From: Spirosoma fluviale
GTDB lineage: Bacteria; Bacteroidota; Bacteroidia; Cytophagales; Spirosomataceae
Assembly: GCA_945901025.1 (NCBI GenBank)
Contig: CAMDJW010000001.1
Span: 62,001-126,000 of the forward strand
Length of the DNA: 64,000 bases
Direction: 5' to 3'
This document shows positions 9,695 through 20,159 of this stretch, piece by piece. The translations under genes and the position numbers were made by a program. Within the stretch, counting starts at the first letter, position 1; the number at the start of each line of letters is the position of its first letter. A model generated the notes under the pieces. That model had not been told where the DNA came from. It worked only from the letters and a program-made list of their open reading frames with translations, and searched no databases.

Positions 9695-10902
9695 GATTTA
9701 ATTTCCTTTTCAACCTGATTAATGGCCTGTAAAATAATTTTACAGGCTTTTTTTATTTCTTTTTTAGAGATGATTAATGGAGGTGCTATGCGCAGCGAAT
9801 TATTGCAAAACAAAAACCAATCTGTAATTAATCCACTCTTAAGACAATTCGCGATAATTTTTTGAATGATTTCAAAATTTTCAAACTCAACAGCAATCAT
9901 TAATCCCACTGCTCTTACTTCTTTGATCATGGGATGAATCAAAAGTTCCTTAAACAACTGGCTTTTTGAAGGAACATCTTCCGTTAATTTTTCGTCTATA
10001 ATGTAATTTAAAGTCGCTAGGGAAGCGGCACAATTCACCGGATGACCTCCAAATGTTGTTATATGACCTAAAACTGGGTCAAAACTTAGTGATTTCATTA
10101 AATTTTCATTGGCAATAAAGGCGCCAATAGGCATCCCCCCGCCCATTCCTTTAGCCGTTAATAGGATATCTGGCACGATTTCCATTTCCTCATAAGCCCA
10201 AAATGTCCCTGTTCTTCCAAATCCTGATTGAATTTCATCTATAATTAATAAAGTTTCTGTCTCGTCGCAACGCTTTCTCAAAGATTTGAAATAAGACTTT
10301 GATGCCTTTCGTACTCCCGACTCCCCTCCTATTGTTTCGATGATGATGGCAGCGGTTTTATTAGTTATATGGACTAAATCTTCCTCACGTCCATAATTAA
10401 TATGGGTAATATTAGGCAGTAATGGTCTGAATGAATTTTTGAAATTTTCATCACCTGCAAGAGATAATGATCCTTGAGTGCTCCCGTGATAGGCGTTTAT
10501 GCAGGATATAAAATTAGTTCTCCCAGTATATCTTTTGGCTAATTTCATCGCTCCTTCCACCGCTTCAGTCCCTGAATTTGTAAAGTAGACTTGATTTAAT
10601 GAGGGTATTTTTGTTGAATTTACCAATGCCTGAGCGAGCAACACCTGTGGCGATTGTATATATTCTCCATACACCATCAGATGCATGTAAAGATCTAATT
10701 GCTTTTTAATCGCTGATATAATTTTTTTATTTCGATGTCCTACATTAGATACAGCAATTCCCGAAATCAGATCTATATAGGACTTACCTTCTTTATCATA
10801 TAAATAAATACCTTTTGCTTTGACAATTTCTAATGCCAAAGGACTGTCTGAAGTAGGTGCTAGAAATTTTTGAAAAAGCTGTCGGTTTGTAAAACTCCTC
10901 AT
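9691..10902 (-). CDS. Class-III PLP aminotransferase (aspartate aminotransferase family / acetylornithine-like)
   Basis: NSGTEAVEGAMKLAKRYTGR ... LLIIDEIQSGFGRTGTFWAYE ... LLTAKGMGGGMPIGAF. Confidence 0.88.
   Translation of the reverse strand: MRSFTNRQLFQKFLAPTSDSPLALEIVKAKGIYLYDKEGKSYIDLISGIAVSNVGHRNKKIISAIKKQLDLYMHLMVYGEYIQSPQVLLAQALVNSTKIPSLNQVYFTNSGTEAVEGAMKLAKRYTGRTNFISCINAYHGSTQGSLSLAGDENFKNSFRPLLPNITHINYGREEDLVHITNKTAAIIIETIGGESGVRKASKSYFKSLRKRCDETETLLIIDEIQSGFGRTGTFWAYEEMEIVPDILLTAKGMGGGMPIGAFIANENLMKSLSFDPVLGHITTFGGHPVNCAASLATLNYIIDEKLTEDVPSKSQLFKELLIHPMIKEVRAVGLMIAVEFENFEIIQKIIANCLKSGLITDWFLFCNNSLRIAPPLIISKKEIKKACKIILQAINQVEKEIKS
9724..9765 (+). terminator. Terminator for trxA located inside the 3' end of the convergent aminotransferase CDS
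   Basis: GCCTGTAAAATAATTTTACAGGC followed by TTTTTTTATTTCTTTTTT on the + strand. Confidence 0.8.
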
Positions 10903-10992
10903 AAGGTAAATTTACAACGTTCTCGTTATTTTTACTAAATCAATTATCCAAAATATCAACCACTTATCACTTTATCAGTTTACTGATTAAAA

Positions 10993-13602
10993 ATGTATCT
11001 ATTTTTGTTTATGCATAAATATTTAAGTATTCTTTTTTGCTTATTATCGATTAACACTTTTAGCCAAACTGTCAGTGGTTCTATAAAAGATAAAAAGGGT
11101 GATGCGCTTCCTTTTGCAACTGTTTGGGTATCAGATTCAAATAAAGGGACCTTAGCAAATGAGGATGGTCTTTATGCCATACAAGTTCCGATAGGAAATC
11201 ATGAATTAGTATTTCGTTTTTTGGGGCATAGTCCATATTCGAAAAAAGTAAACATTGAAAAAAATACGGATAAAATAGAGATTAATATTGTTTTAGAGGA
11301 GCAGGCAGTTTCATTAGCTGAAGTAAATGTCGGAGGTTTAAAAGAAGACCCTGCCATTGGCATCATGCGGAGAATGATTTCGATGGCTCCTTTTCATATG
11401 AAGGAAGTGGATCAATACAGTGCTAAGGCTTATGTTAAAGGAGTTGGAAAAATCACTTCTATTTCTAAAATGATGAATGCTTTAGTTGGCAAGAAAATGG
11501 AAAAAGAAGCAGGAATTAAAGTGGGTTCCACGTATGTATTAGAGGGTATAAATCAAGTTAATTATCAAAAGCCCAATAAAATAACTGAAAAAGTACTGTC
11601 AAATCGAAATAATTTGCCTGCCGTTTTAAGAAATGCGGATGCTCCAAATTTGCGCGTGACACAAACAAATTTCTATTCACCTAAAATTTGGGGGTATTTA
11701 ATTTCTCCAGTTGCACCCCATGCGTTTCAGTTTTATAAATTTGCCTATCTCGGTAGTTTTATTGTCAATGGACAGACAATTAGTAAAATTCAAATAACGC
11801 CTAAATCATCTTATCAGGATTTATTTGAAGGAGTTATTTCAGTTGTTGAAGATACTTGGAGTATATATTCATTCAGCTTGAATTTTAAAAATTCATCTGG
11901 TCAGTTTAGAATGCAACAACAAAATTCCTTATTTCAAGGTGTTTGGATGCCCATAAATTATGACGTAAATATTAATTTTGATGCCATGGGCTTTGGTGCA
12001 ACTTTTAGGTACATCACACAAATAAAAGAATATAAAATTAAAGTTAACCCTGTTTTAGTCGTTAAACCGAATATTATTGAAGAGCGTTTAAATAAATCTT
12101 TGGCTAAAGAAATAGACCGAGAAAAAGTTAAAGACCCTAAAATCGCATTGTCATCAGAGGTAACGAGAAATAAATTAAAGAAGATATTGCGACAGGTTGA
12201 TAAATCCGAAAAAATGGCATTTCTGGAGAAATCAGAGGAAAAGGAAATATTTACATCTGACTATGTATTTGAAGTGGATTCGATGGCTTCTAAACATGAT
12301 GAGTCTTTCTGGGTGACTGAACGTCAAGTTCCTCTTACAGAAGCTGAGGTAATTGGATATAAGCAAGCTGATAGCCTTCAATTTTTAGACAAGGAGAAGT
12401 TGACAAAGGATTCATTAAGAAATTTACCTGCATTTCGTTGGTCTGATTTAATAGCTTCTCGAACATATATATATGAAAAGAGAAATTTAGGTCCGCGTCT
12501 AAGATTAAGTTCTTTTACGGGTGGTTTTAACCCTGTTGATGGATATACGATTCAAAGAAATTTAGAATTTCGGCAAACATTCAGTTTATCTAATTTTTAT
12601 TCTATCAATGCTAATATCCGATATGCTTTTGCAAGAAAGGCTTTTAATGGAGATCTAGGGTACCTAAGGAATTTTGACGAGAATAGGCAACGTTTAATCT
12701 TGGGTGTTGGGAGTAATGTGTATCAAATAAACGCGACTAATCCAGTTTCGGAATCCTATAATAAGTTTTACTCTCTGTTATTAAATGAAAATTATCTTAA
12801 ATTATATCAAAAGAATTTTGTGAATGTGGGATATGAATATCAAGTATCATCTAAAATTCGTTTAAGTGGATTTTTTGAATTTAGATATCGAAAAGGTTTA
12901 TCTAATCATGTTGATCAAGGATTTTTCAGTAATTCTACCTTTTTTACGTCCAACGTTCCAATGAATAATGAATTAGGGAACACTTCTTTACAAGACAAAA
13001 ACCAGTTTTATGGTAGATTTAATATGCGTTGGCAACCTTTATCTAGTTGGCGAAGATTTAATCAAGTCCGTAGATTATCAAATAATGAGGGGCCCACAAT
13101 TAACTTCCAACTAGAAAATGGCTTCATCAATCAGCCTTTTTCAAAAATCAGTCTATCTGCCAATCAATCTATTTCGCTTAATCGATTAGGTCAGGTAAGT
13201 TATTTTATTAATTATTCTCAATTTTTGGAAAAGCCCACTTCTTTTTTAGATTATCAGCATTTTAAAGGAAACGAAATAGATTTGGTCAGTAGCGATCGTA
13301 GAATGTTTTATACGTTGCCTAATTATTTATTTAGTACAAATAGTTCGCATATCAGAGCTCATTTTCACTGGGAACCTCGAAAATTAATCTTTTCTCAAAT
13401 AAATTTCTTGAATCTTTATGGCATAAGGGAACATGTGGGATATAATTATTTAAAAATTTATGCCCCTATTTACAAACAAGATTTTCACGAAATTTCATTT
13501 GGGGTAAGCGGTATAGCTAAAATAATCTCATTTGATTTGGCGTATCCTTTGGGGAATTGGGTACCGGAAAGGCTTAAATTAGTTTTCAGATTGCCTTTTT
13601 AA
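10993..13602 (+). CDS. DUF5686 / carboxypeptidase-like regulatory domain outer-membrane protein
   Basis: Signal peptide (start may be M at 11011), QTVSGSIKDKKGDALPFATVWVSDSNKGTLANEDGLYAI domain, then a large beta-barrel-like C-terminus ending in F. Confidence 0.8.
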   Translation: MYLFLFMHKYLSILFCLLSINTFSQTVSGSIKDKKGDALPFATVWVSDSNKGTLANEDGLYAIQVPIGNHELVFRFLGHSPYSKKVNIEKNTDKIEINIVLEEQAVSLAEVNVGGLKEDPAIGIMRRMISMAPFHMKEVDQYSAKAYVKGVGKITSISKMMNALVGKKMEKEAGIKVGSTYVLEGINQVNYQKPNKITEKVLSNRNNLPAVLRNADAPNLRVTQTNFYSPKIWGYLISPVAPHAFQFYKFAYLGSFIVNGQTISKIQITPKSSYQDLFEGVISVVEDTWSIYSFSLNFKNSSGQFRMQQQNSLFQGVWMPINYDVNINFDAMGFGATFRYITQIKEYKIKVNPVLVVKPNIIEERLNKSLAKEIDREKVKDPKIALSSEVTRNKLKKILRQVDKSEKMAFLEKSEEKEIFTSDYVFEVDSMASKHDESFWVTERQVPLTEAEVIGYKQADSLQFLDKEKLTKDSLRNLPAFRWSDLIASRTYIYEKRNLGPRLRLSSFTGGFNPVDGYTIQRNLEFRQTFSLSNFYSINANIRYAFARKAFNGDLGYLRNFDENRQRLILGVGSNVYQINATNPVSESYNKFYSLLLNENYLKLYQKNFVNVGYEYQVSSKIRLSGFFEFRYRKGLSNHVDQGFFSNSTFFTSNVPMNNELGNTSLQDKNQFYGRFNMRWQPLSSWRRFNQVRRLSNNEGPTINFQLENGFINQPFSKISLSANQSISLNRLGQVSYFINYSQFLEKPTSFLDYQHFKGNEIDLVSSDRRMFYTLPNYLFSTNSSHIRAHFHWEPRKLIFSQINFLNLYGIREHVGYNYLKIYAPIYKQDFHEISFGVSGIAKIISFDLAYPLGNWVPERLKLVFRLPF

Positions 13603-13633
13603 TTGTTTTTTCAGGGTCAATTTCTTACTTTTG
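13603..13633 (+). promoter_or_regulatory. Candidate promoter for hppA (TTG-N20-TACTTTTG)
   Basis: TTG 13603-13605, TACTTTTG 13626-13633, ATG at 13670. Confidence 0.5.
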
Positions 13634-13669
13634 TGACAAAATTATTTAGAATAATATAAATACAGATTT

Positions 13670-15847
13670 ATGAATTCAATTGTTTATTTAGTTCCTGCTT
13701 TCGGTTTAGTAGGTTTGCTGTACACAGCATGGAAATTTAGTTGGGTATCGAAGCAAGATGCTGGAAATGAAAAAATGCAAGAGTTGGCAGGTTATATTGC
13801 TGACGGAGCTATAGCCTTTTTAAAAGCTGAATGGAATATTTTAACTTATTTCGCTATACCTACTGCTATATTATTGGCTTGGTTAGGAACCCAAGAAGGA
13901 ACTCCTGATAATCCAATACATTCTTCTCCTTTAATAGCTGTTGCTTTTTTAATCGGTGCAGTCTTTTCAGCTACTGCTGGATATATAGGAATGATCGTGG
14001 CAACAAAAGCAAATGTTCGGACTGCTGAAGCCGCTCGTACATCGCTAGCCAAAGCTTTAAATGTCTCTTTTACGGGTGGTTCAGTGATGGGAATGGGAGT
14101 AGCTGGATTGGCTATTTTAGGTTTAGGAGGTTTGTTCATTGCATTCTATCAAATTTTTGCTGAAGGCCAAGCCTTAACTTCAATGGAAATGAGAACTGCT
14201 ATCGAAGTATTAGCTGGTTTTTCATTAGGAGCTGAATCGATTGCCTTATTTGCTCGTGTGGGTGGAGGTATTTATACGAAAGCAGCTGATGTCGGAGCGG
14301 ATTTAGTGGGTAAAGTAGAAGCGGGTATTCCTGAAGATGATGTACGTAATCCTGCTACAATTGCAGATAACGTAGGAGATAACGTGGGTGATGTGGCTGG
14401 TATGGGCGCTGATTTATTTGGTTCTTATGTGGCTACTATTTTAGCTACCATGGTTTTAGGTCAAGAAATATCAGTGAATGATAATTTTGGAGGCTTCTCC
14501 CCTGTTTTATTGCCTATGTTAATTGCGGGTGTTGGTTTGTTGGCTTCATTAGTAAGTACATTTTTTGTTCGTATTTCTAGTGAAACATCTTCAGTTCAAA
14601 ATGCTTTGAATTTAGGTAATTACACGTCTATAGCAATTACTTTTGTTACTTCTTATTTTTTGGTAAACAATATATTGCCTGAAACTTTGATCTTAAGAGG
14701 AAGAGAATTTTCTTCCATGGATGTATTCTATGCCATCATTGTAGGATTGATAGTAGGAACATTAATGTCAATCATTACGGAGTATTACACTGCTATGGGT
14801 AAGCGTCCGGTGGATTCAATTGTTCAAAAGTCTGGTACTGGACATGCAACTAATATCATTGGAGGATTAGCTGTGGGAATGGAGTCAACGGTATTGCCTA
14901 TTTTAGTTTTAGCTGCTGGTATCATTGGTTCATATCATTTTGCAGGTATTTATGGAGTTTCTATAGCTGCAGCAGGAATGATGGCCACAACAGCTATGCA
15001 ATTAGCAATCGATGCTTTTGGTCCTATTGCAGATAATGCAGGTGGTATAGCTGAGATGGCTCAATTACCAGCAGAGGTTCGTGAACGTACTGACAATTTA
15101 GATGCTGTGGGTAATACAACAGCTGCTACAGGAAAAGGATTTGCGATTGCTTCTGCCGCATTAACCTCATTAGCTTTGTTTGCTGCATTTGTTGGAATCT
15201 CAGGGATTACTCAAATAGACATTTATAAAGCAGATGTATTAGCTGGTTTATTTGTAGGAGGAATGATTCCTTTTATTTTCTCAGCCTTATGTATCTCAGC
15301 TGTTGGTAAAGCTGCAATGGAAATGGTGAATGAGGTTAGACGTCAATTCAGAGAAATTCCTGGTATTATGGAATATAAAGCTAAACCTGAATATGAGAAA
15401 TGCGTGGCTATTTCTACAGAAGCTTCTATTCGTCAAATGATTTTACCTGGTGCTATTGCTTTATCAGTTCCAGTCATTGTTGGTTTTACTATGGGACCTG
15501 AAGTTTTAGGAGGTGTTTTAGCTGGAGTAACTGTATCTGGTGTTTTGATGGGTATATTTCAATCAAACGCAGGTGGTGCTTGGGACAATGCAAAAAAATC
15601 GTTCGAGAAAGGCGTCTTAATTGACGGGGTAACGTATAAAAAAGGATCTGAACCACACAAGGCTGCGGTTACTGGTGATACAGTAGGTGATCCGTTCAAA
15701 GATACCTCTGGTCCATCTATGAACATCTTAATTAAATTAATGTCTATTGTTTCTTTAGTGATTGCACCTTATATACATGTAGGAGATTCTAAGCATGTTT
15801 CCAAAATGGAAAAAGCACCAATTGTTAAAGTGATTGCAAAGAAATAA
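13670..15847 (+). CDS. hppA: Membrane-bound ion-pumping inorganic pyrophosphatase
   Basis: 725 aa polytopic; [38 protein letters not shown] signature; [10 protein letters not shown]. Confidence 0.97.
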   Translation: MNSIVYLVPAFGLVGLLYTAWKFSWVSKQDAGNEKMQELAGYIADGAIAFLKAEWNILTYFAIPTAILLAWLGTQEGTPDNPIHSSPLIAVAFLIGAVFSATAGYIGMIVATKANVRTAEAARTSLAKALNVSFTGGSVMGMGVAGLAILGLGGLFIAFYQIFAEGQALTSMEMRTAIEVLAGFSLGAESIALFARVGGGIYTKAADVGADLVGKVEAGIPEDDVRNPATIADNVGDNVGDVAGMGADLFGSYVATILATMVLGQEISVNDNFGGFSPVLLPMLIAGVGLLASLVSTFFVRISSETSSVQNALNLGNYTSIAITFVTSYFLVNNILPETLILRGREFSSMDVFYAIIVGLIVGTLMSIITEYYTAMGKRPVDSIVQKSGTGHATNIIGGLAVGMESTVLPILVLAAGIIGSYHFAGIYGVSIAAAGMMATTAMQLAIDAFGPIADNAGGIAEMAQLPAEVRERTDNLDAVGNTTAATGKGFAIASAALTSLALFAAFVGISGITQIDIYKADVLAGLFVGGMIPFIFSALCISAVGKAAMEMVNEVRRQFREIPGIMEYKAKPEYEKCVAISTEASIRQMILPGAIALSVPVIVGFTMGPEVLGGVLAGVTVSGVLMGIFQSNAGGAWDNAKKSFEKGVLIDGVTYKKGSEPHKAAVTGDTVGDPFKDTSGPSMNILIKLMSIVSLVIAPYIHVGDSKHVSKMEKAPIVKVIAKK

Positions 15848-15868
15848 TTTTTAATATCTTTTTTTATT

Positions 15869-15899
15869 TAGAGGCACATGTATGTGCCTCTTTTTTTTG
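15869..15899 (+). terminator. Rho-independent terminator of hppA
   Basis: GAGGCACAT-GT-ATGTGCCTC followed by TTTTTTTT. Confidence 0.9.
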
Positions 15900-15983
15900 T
15901 CCAAGTCATGGATCATTCAATGAATTAGATCGTTTAATTACAACTTAGATTTAAATTTATCTGCGTGCGCTAACGATTAAGAT

Positions 15984-16030
15984 GTTGGCCCGCGATGATG
16001 AATCGCATGTCAAATGGGCATGAGCCCAAC
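15984..16030. other. Unexplained GC-richer structured element (tandem hairpins), possible small RNA or 3' UTR structure
   Basis: GCGAT-GATGA-ATCGC (15992-16006) and TGGGC-ATGA-GCCCA (16015-16028), enclosed by GTTGG (15984-15988) / CCAAC (16026-16030) complementarity. Confidence 0.3.
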
Positions 16031-16063
16031 AAAAAAGCCTTCCAATTTGGAAGGCTTTCTTAT
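16030..16063 (-). terminator. Terminator downstream of rplY
   Basis: AAAGCCTTCCAATTTGGAAGGCTTT hairpin; minus-strand T-run (TTTTTTG). Confidence 0.85.
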
Positions 16064-16079
16064 TTCAATTAGAACTTAA

Positions 16080-16646
16080 TTAAGCGGTTAACTTACCTCT
16101 TAATGCTCTTGGAATATCAATCGTTGCAACTGGATTAGATAATGGATTTAAAATCTCACATCCTTCTACAACTAATTTATTTACTTTTACAGTTTGACCA
16201 AGGTCAAGTCCAGAAATGTCAACGGTTACGAAATCAGGAATGTTTTCAGATAAGCCCTTTAAAGTAACCTTACGTAATTTTTGAATCATTTTACCTCCTT
16301 TAATTACCCCTGGAGAGTTTCCAATGACTTTGATCGGTACAGCCATTTTAATAGGACTTCCTGGAACAATTTCAAGAAAATCTACGTGAAGTATCATTTC
16401 ATTCACAGGATGAAATTGAGCATCTTGTAATATAGCTCTATACTTATCGCCTTCTACATTTAATTCAACTTCATACACATCCGCAGAATATAATAATTCG
16501 CGAAATAATATCATCGGCACTGCAAAGTGCACTTGCTCTTTTCCACCATACAATACACAAGGAGCTAAAGCTTCAGCACGTAAATCTTTTGCGCCTTTAC
16601 TACCGAGATTCGCTCTTTTAAACCCTACAATCTCTAATTTTTTCAT
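16080..16646 (-). CDS. rplY: 50S ribosomal protein L25/general stress protein Ctc
   Basis: 188 aa; LRAEALAPCVLYGGKEQVHFAVP ... NEMILHVDFLEIVPGSPIKMAVPIKVIGNSPGVIKGG, L25 plus TL5 domain. Confidence 0.95.
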   Translation of the reverse strand: MKKLEIVGFKRANLGSKGAKDLRAEALAPCVLYGGKEQVHFAVPMILFRELLYSADVYEVELNVEGDKYRAILQDAQFHPVNEMILHVDFLEIVPGSPIKMAVPIKVIGNSPGVIKGGKMIQKLRKVTLKGLSENIPDFVTVDISGLDLGQTVKVNKLVVEGCEILNPLSNPVATIDIPRALRGKLTA

Positions 16647-16706
16647 TTTGTTTTTTGTTAATGTTTTTAGTCTTTCGCCTTGGCTATCCCCTAAAAACGG
16701 TTGAAA

Positions 16707-17648
16707 TTAATATTTAATAAATAATGAACTGATTGATTCGTGATCCCTTATTCTTCCAATGGCCTTTGCAAATAATTCTGCCACAGAAAGTACTTTAATT
16801 TTATCGCAAGCTTGTTTTTGCGGAATTGTATCTGTAACTAATAATTCTGTTAATATTGAATTTGATATGTTTTCGTATGCATTTCCAGATAAAACAGGAT
16901 GAGTTACCACCGCTCGTACGGATTTAGCTCCTTTGTCCATGATTAATTGCGCAGCTTTACATAATGTTCCCCCTGTATCAATTAAATCATCTACCAATAC
17001 AACATCAGCCCCTTTCACATCCCCAATTAATTGCATAGAGGTTATTTCATTCGCACGTTTTCTATGCTTATCGCAAATAACCATATCGGCATTGAAAAAC
17101 TTAGCCATATTTCTTGTCCTTACTACACCTCCTACGTCAGGAGAAGCAAAAACAATATTGTCTAAGTTTAATGATTTTAAATAGGGTACAAATATGGCAT
17201 TTCCTTCTAGATGATCTACTGGGAAATCCATAAATCCTTGTATCTGACCTGCGTGTAAATCGATCGTCATCAATCGATCTGCGCCAGCAGCTGTTAACAA
17301 ATTGCCAATTAATTTAGCTCCTATTCCGACACGCGGTCTATCTTTTCGGTCTTGTCTAGAATACCCGAAATAGGGCATTACAGCAGTTACATAATGAGCA
17401 GATGCTCTTCTAGCCGCATCTATCATAAGCAAAAGCTCCATCAAATTATCTGAACTAGGAAAAGTTGATTGTATAATAAATACATCACAACCTCTTACCG
17501 ATTCATCAAAACTAGGAGACATTTCTCCATCAGAAAACTTTAAAATGGTGGCAGCACCTAAATCTTTTCCATAATATTTGGCTATATCTTTAGCCAAATA
17601 ATTTGAAGCTGATCCAGAAAAAATTTTAACTGCATTGATGGCTGCCAT
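16707..17648 (-). CDS. prs: Ribose-phosphate pyrophosphokinase
   Basis: FSDGEMSPSFDESVRGCDVFIIQSTFPSSDNLMELLLMIDAARRASA; VVLVDDLIDTGGTLCKAA. Confidence 0.97.
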   Translation of the reverse strand: MAAINAVKIFSGSASNYLAKDIAKYYGKDLGAATILKFSDGEMSPSFDESVRGCDVFIIQSTFPSSDNLMELLLMIDAARRASAHYVTAVMPYFGYSRQDRKDRPRVGIGAKLIGNLLTAAGADRLMTIDLHAGQIQGFMDFPVDHLEGNAIFVPYLKSLNLDNIVFASPDVGGVVRTRNMAKFFNADMVICDKHRKRANEITSMQLIGDVKGADVVLVDDLIDTGGTLCKAAQLIMDKGAKSVRAVVTHPVLSGNAYENISNSILTELLVTDTIPQKQACDKIKVLSVAELFAKAIGRIRDHESISSLFIKY

Positions 17649-17716
17649 ACTCTATTGGAACTAATTTTAGGTAAATCGAGGTGCAAAATTATATAATTCT
17701 GCCTAAAAAAACAAGT

Positions 17717-19981
17717 TTATTTTACGGATGCTCTAATTATGTTTAATGCGCCACCTGCTTTGAACCATTCTATTTGTTGATCATTATAGGTATGATTCAC
17801 TAAAAATTCATCCTTTGAGCCATCAGCATGTGATAATTCAATCGTTAATGGTTTATCTGATGCAAAAGAAGTTAATCCTTTAATCGAGATAGAATCATTT
17901 TCTTGAATTTTATCATAATCTGAATCGTTTGAGAAAGTTAATGCTAACATCCCTTGTTTTTTCAAATTAGTTTCATGAATACGCGCAAATGATTTCACTA
18001 AAACTGCACGAACGCCAAGATGTCTTGGTTCCATAGCCGCGTGTTCACGTGAAGAACCTTCACCATAATTTGTATCACCAACTACAATAGTTCCAACCTT
18101 AGCTGCTTTGTAAGCTCTTTGTGTATTTGGTACCGTATCGTATTGACCATTCAATTGGCTTTTTACATTATCTGTTTTATCGTTATAAAAGTTAACGGCA
18201 CCGATCAACATATTATTTGAAATATTATCTAGGTGACCTCGATATTTTAACCAAGGACCTGCCATAGAAATATGATCCGTTGTACATTTCCCTTTCGCTT
18301 TTATTAATAATTTCAAATTAGTTAAATCGGTTCCTTCCCAAGCTGAGAATGGATCCAATAACTGTAAGCGATCTGAAGTTGGCGATACTTTAACCTGAAC
18401 TTGAGATCCATCTTCAGCAGGTGCTTGGTATCCTGCATCTTCTACACTAAATCCTTGCTTAGGTAATTCATCGCCTGAAGGTGCTTCTAAGTATACTTTT
18501 TCTCCTTTTTCATTCACTAAATGATCCGTTAAAGGATTGAATGTTAAATCTCCTGCGATAGCTAATGCCGTTACAATTTCGGGTGAAGCCACAAAAGCAA
18601 AGGTGTTGGGATTTCCATCTGCACGCTTAGCAAAATTTCGATTAAATGAGTGAACGATTGTGTTCTTTTCCGCTTTTTCAGCACCAGGTCTTGCCCATTG
18701 GCCAATACATGGTCCACAGGCATTCGAAAATACCGTTGCTCCGATTGAATTAAATGTGTCAATAAAACCGTCTCTTTCGATCGTGTAACGTACTAGTTCA
18801 GATCCTGGAGTGATGGTAAATTGAGCCTTAGTTTTTAACCCTTTAGCTGAAACTTGTTTCGCTAATGAAGCGGCTCTGGCTATATCTTCGTAAGATGAGT
18901 TGGTACAAGATCCAATTAAACCCACTTCAACCTTGGTAGGCCAACCATTTTTTTCAGCCATTTCTTTCATTTTTGAAATTGGCGTAGCTAAATCTGGAGT
19001 AAATGGACCATTTAAATAAGGTTCTAAGGTATTTAAATCGATTTCAATAACTTGGTCAAAATATTTCTCTGGATTTGCATATACTTCTGGATCTCCCGTT
19101 AAATGCTCTCTAACCTGGTTTGCTAAAGCTGCCACATCAGCACGGTCTGTAGATTCTAAATAACGAGCCATGGAATCATCATATCCAAATGTAGAGGTGG
19201 TTGCACCAATCTCCGCTCCCATATTACAAATAGTACCTTTTCCAGTACATGACATCGAAGTAGCTCCATCACCAAAATATTCTACCACACAACCTGTACC
19301 CCCTTTCACGGTTAATATCCCTGCCACTTTTAATATAACATCTTTGGCTGAAGTCCAGCCATTTAGATTTCCTGTTAATTTAACGCCAATAAGCTTTGGG
19401 AATTTTAGTTCCCAAGCCAAACCAGCCATCACATCACAAGCATCTGCTCCACCGACGCCAATAGCAATCATACCTAAACCACCTGCATTTACCGTATGTG
19501 AATCAGTACCGATCATCATACCCCCTGGGAATGCATAATTTTCTAAGACTACTTGGTGAATGATACCAGCTCCTGGCTTCCAAAATCCAATGCCATATTT
19601 ATCAGATACGGACGAAAGAAAATCATAAACTTCTTTATTTTTATCAACCGCCACTTTTAAATCGGTTGTTGACGCTACTTTTGCTTCAATTAAATGGTCA
19701 CAGTGTACTGTAGAAGGTACGGCGACTTGAGGCCTTCCAGCTTGCATAAATTGCAATAAGGCCATTTGAGCTGTTGCATCTTGCATGGCTACTCGGTCAG
19801 GCGCAAAATCTACGTATGAATTCCCTCTTGTAAACGTATTTGTAGGAGTCCCTTCCCATAAATGACTATAAAGAATTTTTTCAGTTAATGTCAGTGCTTT
19901 TCCTGTTAGTGAACGTGCTGCTGCTATGCGAGCTGGCATTTTGCTGTAAACAGCTTTAATCATTTCAATGTCAAAGGCCAT
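17717..19981 (-). CDS. acn: Aconitate hydratase
   Basis: 754 aa; [76 protein letters not shown]. Confidence 0.97.
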   Translation of the reverse strand: MAFDIEMIKAVYSKMPARIAAARSLTGKALTLTEKILYSHLWEGTPTNTFTRGNSYVDFAPDRVAMQDATAQMALLQFMQAGRPQVAVPSTVHCDHLIEAKVASTTDLKVAVDKNKEVYDFLSSVSDKYGIGFWKPGAGIIHQVVLENYAFPGGMMIGTDSHTVNAGGLGMIAIGVGGADACDVMAGLAWELKFPKLIGVKLTGNLNGWTSAKDVILKVAGILTVKGGTGCVVEYFGDGATSMSCTGKGTICNMGAEIGATTSTFGYDDSMARYLESTDRADVAALANQVREHLTGDPEVYANPEKYFDQVIEIDLNTLEPYLNGPFTPDLATPISKMKEMAEKNGWPTKVEVGLIGSCTNSSYEDIARAASLAKQVSAKGLKTKAQFTITPGSELVRYTIERDGFIDTFNSIGATVFSNACGPCIGQWARPGAEKAEKNTIVHSFNRNFAKRADGNPNTFAFVASPEIVTALAIAGDLTFNPLTDHLVNEKGEKVYLEAPSGDELPKQGFSVEDAGYQAPAEDGSQVQVKVSPTSDRLQLLDPFSAWEGTDLTNLKLLIKAKGKCTTDHISMAGPWLKYRGHLDNISNNMLIGAVNFYNDKTDNVKSQLNGQYDTVPNTQRAYKAAKVGTIVVGDTNYGEGSSREHAAMEPRHLGVRAVLVKSFARIHETNLKKQGMLALTFSNDSDYDKIQENDSISIKGLTSFASDKPLTIELSHADGSKDEFLVNHTYNDQQIEWFKAGGALNIIRASVK

Positions 19982-20159
19982 AAGATTAATTTGTTTTATA
20001 AAATTGTCTGCAAAATTAATAGATTAGGTTCAATTTTGCCACTAATTAGAAATATGATTTACTTTGTGCAAGTAATTTTTAAATAATAAAGAATTGAATA
20101 TCATAATTCTATCTTTTTTCTGTATTTTTTTCTAATTAATTTATCTCTTCGTGATTCAA

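Noticed and set aside
19170-19538. 122-aa plus-strand ORF inside the aconitase gene
   Set aside because: Antisense shadow ORF of a highly conserved CDS; composition is codon-mirror-like, with no recognisable domain.
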